Below, piece by piece: positions 1 through 10,380 of a stretch of DNA of 19,557 nt; position 1 is the stretch's first letter, and every line of letters begins with the position of its first letter. Source of the stretch: Synura sp. LO234KE (Eukaryota; Sar; Synurophyceae; Synurales; Mallomonadaceae). The notes under the pieces are model-generated. The model worked only from the letters and a program-made list of their open reading frames with translations. It did not search any database and was not told where the DNA came from. The stretch is from NCBI GenBank assembly GCA_015143735.1, contig VKHC01000073.1:1247-20803 (forward strand). The letters are read 5' to 3'. The translations under genes and the position numbers were made by a program.

Positions 1-21
1 GTATTCTAAAGATCATCAAGC

Positions 22-1549
22 ATGATAGGTTACTTATTAGTTCTTTCCTGTATTCCTCTTATTATATGTAAGGAAATGATTCCAAATTTCTTCTAAATGT
101 TCTAATATCGCCGTTTACGCCAATTTGTTTCAGCATTTCAAAATATTGGATTTCCCGCACCTCCACAATCAATATCGAGCCTTCCGACATCTCGACAGAA
201 TCGCCCTACAGATAACTCAAAAATTTATAGCAGAGACCGCGCTCGTAAACCAAATTTTCTTTTCATGTCATCGACCAGTACCGATTTCTATGCTGGTTTG
301 GATGCCTATCAAATCTTGGAAGTACCGAAAAATGCGGATATGAAGGAGATCAAATCTGCTTACAGAAAGCTTGTTGCGAAATGGCATCCCGATAAATTTC
401 CCGGCGACGAGGAAAAGAAGAAAGAGGGAGGCTTGCGTATGGAAAAGATCAACCGAGCATATTACTGTATCAGTGATGATGATAGACGACGCAGGTACGA
501 TCAATATGGTGACGCAGGTGTTGGAACTTCTGCGTCGTCTGAAGAACAGCTCAAAAATAGTGGAGGTATACCAGGGGGTTTCGGCGGAGGAGTTCCCGTC
601 GATGTGCAAGATCTGGGAGACCTTTTCGAGTCTTTCTTTGGAGGAGGAGGAGGCGGTGGTATGGGAGGTCGTGGCCGAACTCGTCAATCGCCGACAGGCC
701 CAGTCAAAGGTAAGTTTTATTAGCTTTCTAATCGACCTTCAAATCAACGGAATTAAATTTAATTTATTTGGGGCAACCGCTCTAATAGGGGAAGATCTGC
801 AAATCGAGCACACCATCCCATTTATGACTGCTATATTTGGCGGACAAGAGGGTGTGAGTGTGCGAAGACTCGATACCTGTGGTACTTGCAAGGGCAACGG
901 CATCAAACCCGGCGCCAAAGTCAAGACATGCTCCTCCTGTAAAGGGCAAGGGATGGTAAACAATATGCAACGCACGCCTTTTGGGGTCTTTCAGAACGTA
1001 CAGACTTGTCCCAACTGTCGCGGCTCAGGCGAGGAAGTGGAGGAGTACTGCCCTACTTGCCGAGGACGTGGAGCCACTTCCAATGTGGAAAATGTCAATG
1101 TGAAAATCCCCGCCGGTGTAGAGACCGGTACTGCCCTTAGGATCAGAGAGGCGGGCAATGCCGGGCTGAGGGGCGGTCCACGGGGGGATCTCTATGTGAC
1201 TCTGAATGTTCGTCGAGACCCGAAGTTCAGGAGAGAGGCGGCCGACATATACACCGAGGAAGACATTAGCTACGTAGACGCGATCCTGGGCTGCACGGTC
1301 AAGGCGGACACTGTGGATGGAAAAATGGACTTGAAAGTTCCTGCCGGTACGCAACCCGACCAGAAGTTGCGTATAAAAGGTAAGGGAGCGCCGAGATTAG
1401 GCACGGACGTACGAGGCGACCAGATCGTAACGGTAAAGGTCAAGATCCCTGTGAATGTGTCTGGCAAAGAGAAGGAACTGGTCGAGCAGATTTCTGAATT
1501 GTCCAAGAAAAAGGGAGGCTTCTTTAACTTCGGAGGATCGGATAAATGA
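22..1549 (+). CDS. dnaJ: Plastid-targeted type I DnaJ (Hsp40) co-chaperone, exons 22-67, 134-709, 789-1549
   Basis: Encodes a predicted 460-residue type I J-protein that would stimulate the ATPase of an organellar Hsp70 and bind unfolded clients. Seen: J domain from about residue 72 with the HPD triad at 100-102; Gly/Phe-rich linker with a DLFESFFGGG stretch; a complete zinc-binding domain with four CxxCxGxG repeats (C238-C241, C254-C257, C280-C283, C294-C297); then a C-terminal substrate domain. Two introns are inferred: 68-133 (gtaagg...tttcag, phase 1) and 710-788 (gtaagt...taatag, phase 1); the second join restores the KG-EDLQIEH reading. The ATG at 265 (residue 60) opens the J-domain exon, but the frame stays open upstream. 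Joining it to the 46-nt exon at 22 adds the hydrophobic leader MIGYLLVLSCIPLIIS, then FQNIGFPAP and a Ser/Arg/Pro-rich, acid-poor stretch. This resembles a stramenopile plastid bipartite leader with Phe at +1. The J, zinc and C-terminal assignment is firm; the leader and plastid location are inference. Confidence 0.88.
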
Positions 1550-4370
1550 GATAGGTGAAGGTATATGTTCGTCGCGTTCCTGGTGTCACTGCTGTTTGCA
1601 GCTCGACTGCGTCTTACTCGTCTTGATGTGAAGTGTGCTTTCTGCGCTCGTGTGATTATGATATTCTCAAGGAAATTATTTTTCAGTTTAATTACTTAAA
1701 TTTATATTTGATTCAAATTTAATCGACCTATGGAATACAAGTTGGAGATGCCTTCTTACATAGCAAACTTTATACACTCTTATGGTAAGGACACTCAACT
1801 CTAGTAGAAATGATTCTTCCTCCGCCACCAATACTTCAAGAGTGTCTGTAAGAAGCGGTTCGGTATTTCTGTAACCGGTGCTCTTGAACTCCATCCAATC
1901 AATGCACCACTGTACTTACTACTCGTCTCGTACCTTTTGGGCGATAAGAAGGAGAAGCTCTCAACAGTTTAAAAGCGCGAGATTCCATGGTTGTTCTTAT
2001 ATTCGAAGGTAATAAGCCACTAACATTTGAAACATAGAGAGCAATACCAACTTTATACTTGGGAAAGAAAGAACAACAAGAAATCGGCAGCTGGCTGGTG
2101 AAAAGACGCGCCCCCGGAGGAGCTGCCTACTAGAAGTCACAAGAACGACAAGCGCCGCGGCTAAACGGACAGATTTCTGTTGCAGCGAATGAGCTCATAG
2201 CAAACCTGCTCTCCACGACGGCTCGTTTACGTGGTAAGATATCAAGCGCGGATCATACGAGGACTTTTGCGCTTCCCATCAAGGGCTGCTTCAGGAGATA
2301 CCGCGATTCTCAGCCGGTTCTGATTCGCTCTTCTCGATTGAAGCTGACAATTGACAACTATTTTAAACTGCTTACTCATAGGAGTCCTTTACGTATTTCA
2401 AGCAAGGTAAATCCTCCGGCGGGCCCTTCCGATTAATACAAGCACATTCAGAAGTGTCCTCGGCTATGATCGCAGAAGCATGCGAATGTCTTGGACAATG
2501 TGGCAATATCGTCATATCCCGGGGTCGAGGACGGAAATCTCTCGTCTTGATCAATTCTAAAAACGAAGCCTGCAATATAACAAAAGTCCGACCAATAATG
2601 TTAATCGGAGTTTGTCAACTCCGAAGGACTCGACGCACGTTCAGCAAATTACCGACTCCTAACTGGTCATTGCAGTCTTTTGTTACTTTTCCCATTCCAG
2701 CATCGGTTAATTTGCGGAACTCCTTTCTCTCATGGTCATGGAGGCAGTTTACTGATGGTTGACATCGACGTTCGAATACCACATGATTGTTTCAGTTAAT
2801 TCCGTTAGTGATGCCAAGTGTTGTTTCTAAGAGCCGGCTTCATTGATAGTGCTGGTTTTCCCCTCACATCAAAGTTGGTGGAAATGCCATCATTCTCAAT
2901 AACCGCTAGGTACCTCCAAATGCATTTAGGACATACACTCTCCTGTTCCCCCCGGCGTCACTACGCTCTTTCACTCTCTCAACATGGGTACCTACACCAC
3001 GGCGCGGACACTGCTTACTCTAAAATCGGGCTGTGAGGAACGTAGGCCTCATAATGGCTGCTCCTGGGGTATGAGCAAAGTCTCTGATTTAGGCTCCGAG
3101 CCTCTGAATGATGTCTGCTAGCGCAAATGCCTGCCATGTTAGCTTGTTGATCTTGATGCTCAGCGGCTCACCATTATAGCGTTCACTCCGGAACGCGGCA
3201 CGGGCCAAGGGGAAATACATAGCCCCTTTACCTCTGGTTAGCAGTATCCGAAGGTCTCGACACGGTCCTTGACAACCAACTTCCGTTGCTCACCAGTTCA
3301 GCGTCGTAGTCTCAATGGCACCAACTTTCCTGCGCGGCCGTTTGCTGTGCCGATAATTAAAGTTCTTCGGGGCTGCGTTGCGTGGACTTTAGTAGATAAT
3401 GCCGATCAAGTGTAAGTATACCATCGCAGCTCATTAATTTCGAGCTTTTCACTACTATGGCCTTTCGCAACCTCATGACAAGTAGAAATTACTTTGAATT
3501 CCCTCTGCGGGCTGAACCCCCCCTAATGGAGACGTTTAGAGAGTTGAGACGTTTACTTTGCAGGCATCTTGAAAAGCTTGGGCGTAGAATGCCAGGTAAA
3601 CCCCCATGACTCCATCGTCCTCCGAACCATGAAACAGAAACTGCTGGTAACCATAGGGGCACTCTCTGTCAAGAAGGCGTCTCCCAGAGCTCTTAAACTT
3701 ATGATAGCCAAGTGTCTCTATGACCTCGGAGCGTATGTAATCTCGTGATCCATCAAGGAGTGAGAAGAAATCGACTCCACCTTCGCGCTGAGATCCTCCA
3801 CAGCTAAGAACATCAAAACATCTCAGAAGGAAAATAGACTTCAGCCGATACGCGTAGAGGGTCAAGGATATCAACGCTTCTCAATTATGATGCAACAGCG
3901 TAAAAAGAATTGTGTCCACGGGATTCTCTCCCACGGGGACCAGCGGACTAGACTAGCCGTGGAAGTATTGTGCGCTCGAGATTATTGCAGACTCTATCAC
4001 TCGCTCCCCTCAGTGCCCTCACATCACAATTTATTCGTACATGCTACTTGGCATCCAGTCCTCTTCCTCATGGGTTGAAGGGGCGTGTGCCACAAAACGT
4101 TTGCTCGCGAGGGTGAGCTCGTTGCCCCCCAGACTGTCTGACCCACAAGGATATGGTCGCCTGGGATGATCAATGCAGAGGAAACTGCACACTCTCCCGC
4201 AGTACCTAACGGGGGAGTTTCTGATGCCCTCATCCCCGGCCAGACGTGGCACCTCACTAATCGAAGAAGCCAGGTCACCTCTTACCTGATCATGGAGATC
4301 CTTGCAGTCTCTACGTTTTCCCAAAATGAGGCAAGAACGAATTTTGAGATCCCCCGTGTTGCAACAGGTA
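1550..4370. other. Gene-poor spacer downstream of dnaJ
   Basis: I find no gene I can support. Open stretches of 60-110 codons occur on both strands but lack known motifs, coherent splice sites or a recognisable family. The best of them are listed separately (3536-3883 minus) or in the findings (about 3090-3250 minus). Short G- or C-rich runs are present. The 3' untranslated region of dnaJ presumably occupies the first few hundred bases, but I could not place a polyadenylation signal with confidence. Confidence 0.5.
3536..3883 (-). other. Unrecognised open reading frame, about 115 codons
   Basis: On the minus strand the frame is open from just after a TGA at 3881-3883 down to 3536, with no ATG near its upstream end. 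The residue mix looks protein-like, with Gly/Asp/Phe-rich stretches such as PYGYQQFLFHGSEDDG. I recognise no domain. It could be an exon of an unknown gene, a relic, or chance in AT-balanced DNA. No convincing splice partners were found next to it. Confidence 0.15.
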
Positions 4371-4730
4371 AACTCCGCGACCGAGTGGGGGAGGGGGAGG
4401 AGTGCTCCACTCGGTGGCGTGGGAAGGGTTAGTATGCAGCGATGTTTCCAACTTGATAGAAGAGGACAAGGGTACTACCCCTGGGGGGGGGACATTCCTA
4501 CCAAGGGACCACGGAGGGAGCTCATGACATTTGAGCGATGAAGAGAGTAAGTGCTATGCACGCCAGTGATGTCATCAAAGTGGATGAGAACAAAATATAT
4601 AACAGTTGAAAAGAATTGCGGAAAATGAAGACACCACATCACACCGATTGATACCAGGAAGGCAGAGGAGAGACAAGCTCTTAAGCGAATAACCAACTAA
4701 CAAAGGAAACTGATCGAAGAACTATTCCAG
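4371..4730 (+). repeat. Dispersed ~360-bp repeat, copy A
   Basis: This segment aligns colinearly with 10381-10750 in the same orientation. Shared blocks, in order, include gagtggg, gctccac, the exact agaagaggac at 4458, a following gggtac, ggacatt, tataaca and acaagctc at 4673. Spacing between blocks is nearly kept: 33 against 32 bases from agaagaggac to gacatt, and 75 against 73 from tataaca to acaagctc. The copies are strongly diverged, so they are old. No terminal inverted repeats, coding domain or clear target duplication was seen. Whether this is an LTR remnant, a MITE or part of a larger element cannot be decided here. Confidence 0.55.
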
Positions 4731-5973
4731 AGGGAAATCATCTTTTCTAGTATCCGCTCCACCAATGGGCTCCATATGCTCTGGATGGGCGTCTTCTGTA
4801 ACACTTCACTAAGGCACTCCGGCTGTCGGTCCACTCCGCGGTAGCCACAGCAAGTGAGACCTGATCGTTGCTCTCCTGAGACGAACGAGCAAAGGTGGAA
4901 GAGTTCTACCTAGCCTGTTTAGGGGGTGAAAGGGAGGAAGAGAAAGGAGTAGACCCCGGTGAGCTTCATGCTTCATCCGTCTTCTAATGGGTTGATTCAG
5001 TTTTCCGCAGGTATCTGTCTCCTCGACGATTGTAAAGGCTTTCAATACTCTTCATTTGCGCGGAAGAAAAGTAGCCTGATAACTTCCTAGAAAGCTCGAC
5101 GGGGTCTACAGAGAAGATATTCATACCGCGGTTGCAAGAGAACTAGCCTTAGCGAAAAGCGGTTGGTGTGTAGTATGCCTTAGCGCATTAAGGAGGAAGG
5201 CTAGACGTACTCGAAACTCCATTTGCTAATCCACTCCTTCTCGCAGGTCGATGTGCGTCGCCTTCATCCGAAAAACGAAATCCTAGTGGTCTCTACGTAC
5301 AGTACGACTACAGCAGGAACTATTACAGACGTCCTGGTGTATCGCTAGTGGACGCTGTTACAATAATTAGCCTTTCCCTCCCGGACAATCGTCTCATCCT
5401 CGGTCAGTAAGTCACAACTGTGCTCTCATGACCCAATCGACCGAGAGATTCCTGCTGGTTCTCAGATATTTTCTGTGCTCTTCCCATTCCTCCACTTTCA
5501 CCACGGAAAATTTAAGCGATGACATTCTCCCATTGAAAAATTCTCTTTTTACTACGTTCCCAACTCGTCTAGACGATCGTAGTTGCTTGTTCGTTTTTGA
5601 TACTTTCTTTTTCCCAAAATCAACTGATATTTAGTATTACTAGGCCATTTTTTCAGTACTATCTATATCTTGCTCCGTTGAGTGAACAATAAGTCTCCTC
5701 TGTGCCTCTACTAAAGCGGAAATATGCACGCAGAGGGATTGTCTGTCCCTGCGCCCTCCTCCTCAAATCCCTCCAAAGCGCCATAATGAACTTCCAAGAA
5801 TGTTGTGTATCGGCAATACTAAATGACTATCCTTAATCAGAATAGACTTATCGTCACTGTGGTTGACAACACAACTATATACTTCCGGCTCGACGTGTAT
5901 TAGTAATTAAAAATCATAATATTATTACAACTCAGATGTATAAATTACGGGGAGGGGGTGATAAAAGGAACCC
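4731..5973. other. Spacer between repeat copy A and the SIL1-like gene
   Basis: No supportable gene. The right end (about 5850-5973) is AT-rich and should hold the 3' untranslated region of the minus-strand SIL1-like gene. The open frame at 5428-5634 (+) is short, Ser/Phe/Thr-rich and has no recognisable motif. Confidence 0.45.
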
Positions 5974-7580
5974 TCATGAGGCGGTTATACTCGCGTTAGC
6001 TACCTCTCCATTGATTGAGACATCTGCCCACCCTAGATCCGTCCACACGCGAGACTTCAACTGCACCAGATCCGCATCATTCAAGTGCTGAGGGCATTGC
6101 TGCGCCATGGATTGAAGACATGTGACCAGGTTACCGACGAGGGCGTTCCACGAGGGAATGTCTTCCTTTGTCACCGTTAGGCGAGAGAAGTGGTCGAGTT
6201 GCACCTTTGCCAGAGTCGCCCATTCGCTCGCGCAGAATCTGTCTCCGAGTAGTGACAAGGTGGAGATCTCCTTGTCAACCGATGCCCGTGCCGATTCGCT
6301 GAGATCACCAGAGAGGATTTGCAACAGCTCTTGGCGAATATACTGTCTTTCATCGAGCATATCTGAGACTAATGCCCATATTTTCCTGGAGATCTCTACA
6401 GTGGAGTCTCGTTGGGAGCGATCCGCTAGCTCGTAAAACAACTCTAGAAAGGACGAAACATTGTCATCACCTTCAGCGTTGACCAGGAACACTTTCGTCG
6501 CCAATAAAGCTTCTTGTATGTCTGCATTTCCTCTGGCACCCGACGAAATCGCATATAATATCCTTCTTTGAGTCTCTTGTGTGTAATTCATTTCCGACGA
6601 CAAGCATCGAACTAACATATTCAAACAATTCGCAGACCGGTTACCTGCACTGGGAACTGTTTCGACATCTTCCAGAAGCCACAGTTGATAGTCATAGTTA
6701 TTCTTGACGACTGTGCCAATGGTCCAAGCTACATGCATTATAATTTTATCTTGGTTTTGGTGTGAATACAACATCTTCAATAATATTTGCCAAGCGCCAA
6801 TTGTATGGAAGTCGCGTGCATTGTCTACATCAGTCACGAGAGATTCTAGTTCAGTAAGGGTTGATATCAAAGTATCAACATCTGCAGTACTGTTAATCAA
6901 TATTTGCGCCAATTTGGCCATATGTTCTGCAGGTTTCACCATAGTGCTCATAGCCTCCTTCAGCTCCATCTGTCTCTGTTCCCATTTTCTTTTAATATCA
7001 AATGCGATATCTGTTCCAGCCTTCACACTTTCATGAATCGGAATACCCAATCTAAGAATTTCACTATCCGGTAGTTTTTTAAAGGATCGAATAATCAAGT
7101 CTAATTGTTTCTGTTCGTCAACATCTGCGTTATCATCTTGGGATGTATTGATCTGTTCAATTGTTTTGGCGCTCGAACCTGCTAAGGAACTATGAGCTCC
7201 TATTAATAATTGTCCCTACAAAAGTTAGAAATATTTCATGAGACTCTTTCAAGCGACAAGAATATACAAGCACGAATAATGACGACATTGAATTTGATAT
7301 TTTCTTACATTAGCACGGGCGATCGAGACATGATGGAAGCCGACTAAGCTTAAAATAAGGGGGAAAAAAAGAAATGTCATCATAATTCCAATTTGTACAG
7401 GCCAATTTTATATATTTTTATTTTGCCACAGACTTTCTGAATTTCGAGAACCTCAATAAAAAAATATTTAACAAATATTTGTACTTTTATCGAATATGCG
7501 ACTTTTACTTCTGCAAGACCATTTTGGAACTCCGCTCTCTCGGATAGCATAGTAGCTGAACAAAAAATCAGCAGAAGCAT
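5974..7580 (-). CDS. Fes1/SIL1-family Hsp70 nucleotide-exchange factor, exons 7580-7520 (tentative), 7343-7309, 7215-5974
   Basis: Armadillo-type exchange factor that would release ADP from an Hsp70; SIL1 does this for BiP in the ER and Fes1/HspBP1 for cytosolic Hsp70. Seen in the large exon 7215-5974: helical repeats with the family-type block LVTDVDNARDFHTIGAW followed by VAWTIGTVVKNN, then further helical repeats to the C-terminus. Introns: 7308-7216 (gtaaga...ttgtag, phase 0) is well supported. The 35-nt exon 7343-7309 encodes GFHHVSIARAN, which with GQLLIG resembles the GLHV...TG segment found in SIL1 proteins just before the armadillo core. The first exon starts at ATG 7580 and encodes MLLLIFCSATMLSERAEFQN, a possible signal peptide; its donor (AATG|gtcttg) is weak. 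A signal peptide would favour ER SIL1 over cytosolic Fes1. The C-terminus (ASITAS) has no KDEL-like retention motif. The superfamily is secure; the N-terminus and compartment are not. Confidence 0.72.
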
Positions 7581-8579
7581 GATTTCTCCAATCTACAAGG
7601 CCGTCCTTTTCGGAGGTTTGCATCGTATGATCTTGGAACTTGTTCAATAAATGCCAATTATGTTAATTGTGAAGGAGGAGTCGTCACTTGTGTCGACGCC
7701 TTACTTGGCCAGGACAGCAGAAAGAGTCGATCAAATATTGGTTGGGAAGCAAGTTGGGAGGTGTAAAAGCAATGACCAACCTGGTTGAGGCGATGGTTTC
7801 GTAGGCCGTGAGACTTGGTGATTTGCTAAGTCCAAAAATTTTATGAGCGAAATGAGCAAGTTTGAATTAGCACTGCCACCAAAAGATATTGACTACGATG
7901 CCTTCATAATTTTATGGGTTTCGGGACCTCAATGGAGAATAGGCTCAATGGTAGCACGACGAATGTAATTGTTTTTGTTCTAACCTGACAGTGAATTGTT
8001 ATCCGGACTCAGCTCATTTGTTGGCGCTTTTGTTCGTCTAAAGCAATCCCTTATCTAAATACTTGTAATTTTGCCATTTTTTTGTTTTTTGTTGCCGAAA
8101 GTTTTTTCACCTTAATTATTATGGGTAGATAAAAGGCACGATCCCTACGCAAAATGCAGAATCGTGTGCCATACCAATAACTGACAATTATAAAGAAGAA
8201 GGACAAGTAGAGCCCCCATCAGTGGACAAGGTTTGTAAGGCTACATGATAAAAGCATCCGGCAGGAGCTAGAGTCACCACCAAGCTAAATTGACTTTGGC
8301 TAGTGGTGTGCTTTAATGCAGGATGATGCATTTTGTGGGCCTGCCTAGAGTGGTACCACTTTAGCTGGGACTTTAGTGGGACTCAGGCGTGGTTGACTAC
8401 TACAGCTGGTAGTTAACACTGCGGAGAGACTTTTTGTCGAATGTCATGGAAGACTTTAGTACGACTACTTGGTAGATTTTACAAATGGAGACTTTACGTA
8501 AATGTGCTATTAGTATATGTAGCTAGGAAAAGGTAGGATCGCCACCACGAAGAATCATGACTAATAATCAAGAGCCCCC
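7581..8579. other. Upstream flank of the SIL1-like gene; gene-free, with small inverted repeats
   Basis: No gene seen. On the minus strand an in-frame TAG lies 15 bases before the ATG at 7580, so that ATG is the first in its frame. Between 8135 and 8360 are several inverted repeats: 8135-8170 (ggcac-gat against atcgtgtgcc), 8275-8308 (caccaccaagctaaa against tttggctagtggtg) and the perfect 12-bp palindrome AGTGGTACCACT at 8349-8360. A gactttagt motif recurs nearby. These might be relics of a small non-coding element, but no boundaries can be drawn. Confidence 0.4.
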
Positions 8580-10100
8580 GTCAGGGCCACCAGATTCCAC
8601 CCGCCACGGTGGCAGGACGACGTCTACCTCCTTTTCGCGGCTCCATCCAAGTGCTCAACATGGCGGGTATCTTACCAGGGGTCCGAGGTTGTAGGGCACT
8701 ACGAACGTCTTCTCCATGAATGCCACTGGACTGTCGGGCATAACTCCTGATAAGGTTCCAAGACAGATTGCGACCGCGAGACCCTCCTGACTGCCAACTC
8801 TGCGCGTCCAACGTCACTTCAGCGGACGAGACACATGATCGCATCTTTCGGTCCTACCAACAACCCTTTCTAGCTAAAGCCCGACCAGGCTCTGACCTGT
8901 GTCTCTGCCTGCTCCCGCTACCAACTGAACTCAACCTTCGCCTGCTCCCCGCTCTGCTGCAACTACTAGCCTCTGAAGACAGATATAGGATCTGTTATGG
9001 CTACTGGTCCACCCCTCAGATTATGCAACAAGATCAGGTACTCCAACCCTCTGACACAGTGCCAGCGGTGAAAGAGAGTCTGCACGACCCTGAACAAGCA
9101 TATTTTCGACCGGATCGATACCATCTGGGCCGCCATACAGCAAGCGCTCTACCTCCAAGCCCTCACTACCACACCTGAAGCTGACCCCCGCACCCTCCGG
9201 GCCCTTCAGAAAAGCTGCCACAAGCCTCGCCTCCATTCCGCGGTATCTCCCCCGGGCTTCTATGCCGTTCGGCTCGGACATGTTCCTGGCATCTACATGT
9301 CCTGGAAGGAGGCGCAGCCCCAGACCGTCGGCATTCACACGGACTTCAAAAGATTAACGTCCCGACAGAAAGCTGACGACTACTTGTCCATGATATTGGG
9401 TCCTGGTAATCCTCTCTTGGATGGTTCAGTTGCGTTCCTCTTCACCGACGGCTCTACCTTACCGAATGGCCCAGCTGGCTGGGGAATGCGTATCATCTAC
9501 AATGATCGAGCTTATACCAAAGCACTCCGGGGGCCTGTTGTGACAACCGCGAGGAGCCCCAACTGGGTGGGTGCCTTTGCAGCAACCAGCAAGATACGGC
9601 GAACTGAGCGCAATGTACCGCGCCCTCAATACCACACGAACTTCCCCTCCACCCGTGGTTCGCCCAAGATACAATATTGGCTCTGATAGCGACTACTGCG
9701 TCAATTTGTTTGCTCCCCGGTCTATCAAACCAATTTCTCACCAACGGATGATTGCTCGTATTCACGCCCTCCTCGCCAAAGTGAAGACGACTAATGATGT
9801 GTCTATCTTGTGGACCCCGGCCTACACGAATGCATACAGTCCCCTTGCGTACGGGAATGCACCCGCCGTGCTGTGCGTGGCCGCGGGGTGACTTGCCTGA
9901 CCCATTCCTCGAGCAATTTCCTGCCCCTCCCGCACAGCACTGTTGCTCCATCCAACCTCGCCCTCCAAGTAGGTCCTCGGCCCACGCCCTTCTGCGTCGC
10001 ACCTGCGGCGAGTGCGGCTCTCCCCGCGTGGAGGAGCCCGTTTTACCCCCATCGTCTGGTGACAAGTGACAACCTCTCCTCTGGCGTGCGTTCTCTCTGA
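8580..10100 (+). mobile_element. Decayed 3' part of a retroelement: zinc-finger-like stretch, hybrid-binding domain and RNase H
   Basis: A coding relic spread over three frames. From 8580 an open stretch (RFHPPRWQDD...) leads to two stops; another frame gives LIRFQDRLRPRDPPDCQLC, then ADETHDRIFRS, resembling the degenerate CxxC...ETxxHIF zinc finger that follows the reverse transcriptase in many non-LTR elements. At 9252-9390 the segment FYAVRLGHVPGIYMSW, EAQPQTVGI and DFKRLT matches the RNase H1 hybrid-binding domain (Cauli_VI family). At 9430-9875 an RNase H domain follows: FTDGS (Asp codon 9447), then after a frame change near 9566-9600 GELSAMYRAL (Glu 9601) and SDSDYC (Asp 9685), then WTPAYTNAY and GNAPA. 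The usual catalytic His of WTPAH is Tyr at 9823, and the usual Asp of GNxxAD is missing. No reverse transcriptase core (YADD) is visible, so this copy is 5'-truncated and dead. Confidence 0.68.
9252..9875 (+). pseudogene. Hybrid-binding domain plus RNase H domain, frame-broken
   Basis: The best-preserved part of the element. The hybrid-binding domain and the first RNase H strands share one frame (9252 to about 9566). The remaining RNase H motifs lie in the next frame (about 9571-9891), so at least one indel separates them. Three of the four classical acidic positions remain in some frame (Asp 9447, Glu 9601, Asp 9685). Loss of the His and the final Asp argues against residual activity. In cellular RNase H1 the same pair of domains occurs in the same order, so a captured RNase H1 is the simplest explanation. 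Confidence 0.62.
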
Positions 10101-10380
10101 GTTTAGCCATGCGTCTTCGTTTCTTTGCTACTACGATGTAGTACCTCCCGCCCAAGTGTGGAAAATACTAGTACGCGGACCTAGTTGGCGACTAGTGGTT
10201 TTGTCCGAGTGCATTCGCTCGGTTCCCTGTGCTCGGTAAGAACGGGACTTGCCCCTTGGTTTATAGAGGTTGGGTTCTTATGAGTGATTTCTTATGAACA
10301 TCTAACATGACTTACAATTTTTTTATTTGCAATTTGATTTTCGGCGAAGAAACCAAGAGCCTATATGATACGAACACGCA
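10101..10380 (+). other. Possible 3' tail of the retroelement with a stem-loop
   Basis: Follows the last open frame of the element. At about 10205-10222 ccgag-tgcattcg-ctcgg forms a 5-bp stem, with a further ctcgg a few bases downstream that could pair instead. A T-rich run follows near 10318. 3' stem-loops are common in non-LTR elements, where they can serve as recognition sites for reverse transcription. Nothing else was seen here, and the element's end cannot be fixed. Confidence 0.25.

Noticed and set aside
371-788. Unbroken reading frame running from 371 into the second large DnaJ exon
   Set aside because: Before 789 it is a different frame from the J-domain frame and reads through the intron; the J-domain frame 134-709 spliced to 789 gives the conserved KGEDL sequence.
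4475-4696. Minus-strand open frame in repeat copy A, with a partial counterpart in copy B
   Set aside because: The similarity follows the DNA repeat; there is no ATG-anchored frame kept in both copies and no recognisable protein.
9493-10155. Long minus-strand open frame of 220 codons opposite the retroelement
   Set aside because: It is Arg/Gly-rich antisense shadow of the GC-rich RNase H region and has no domain of its own.
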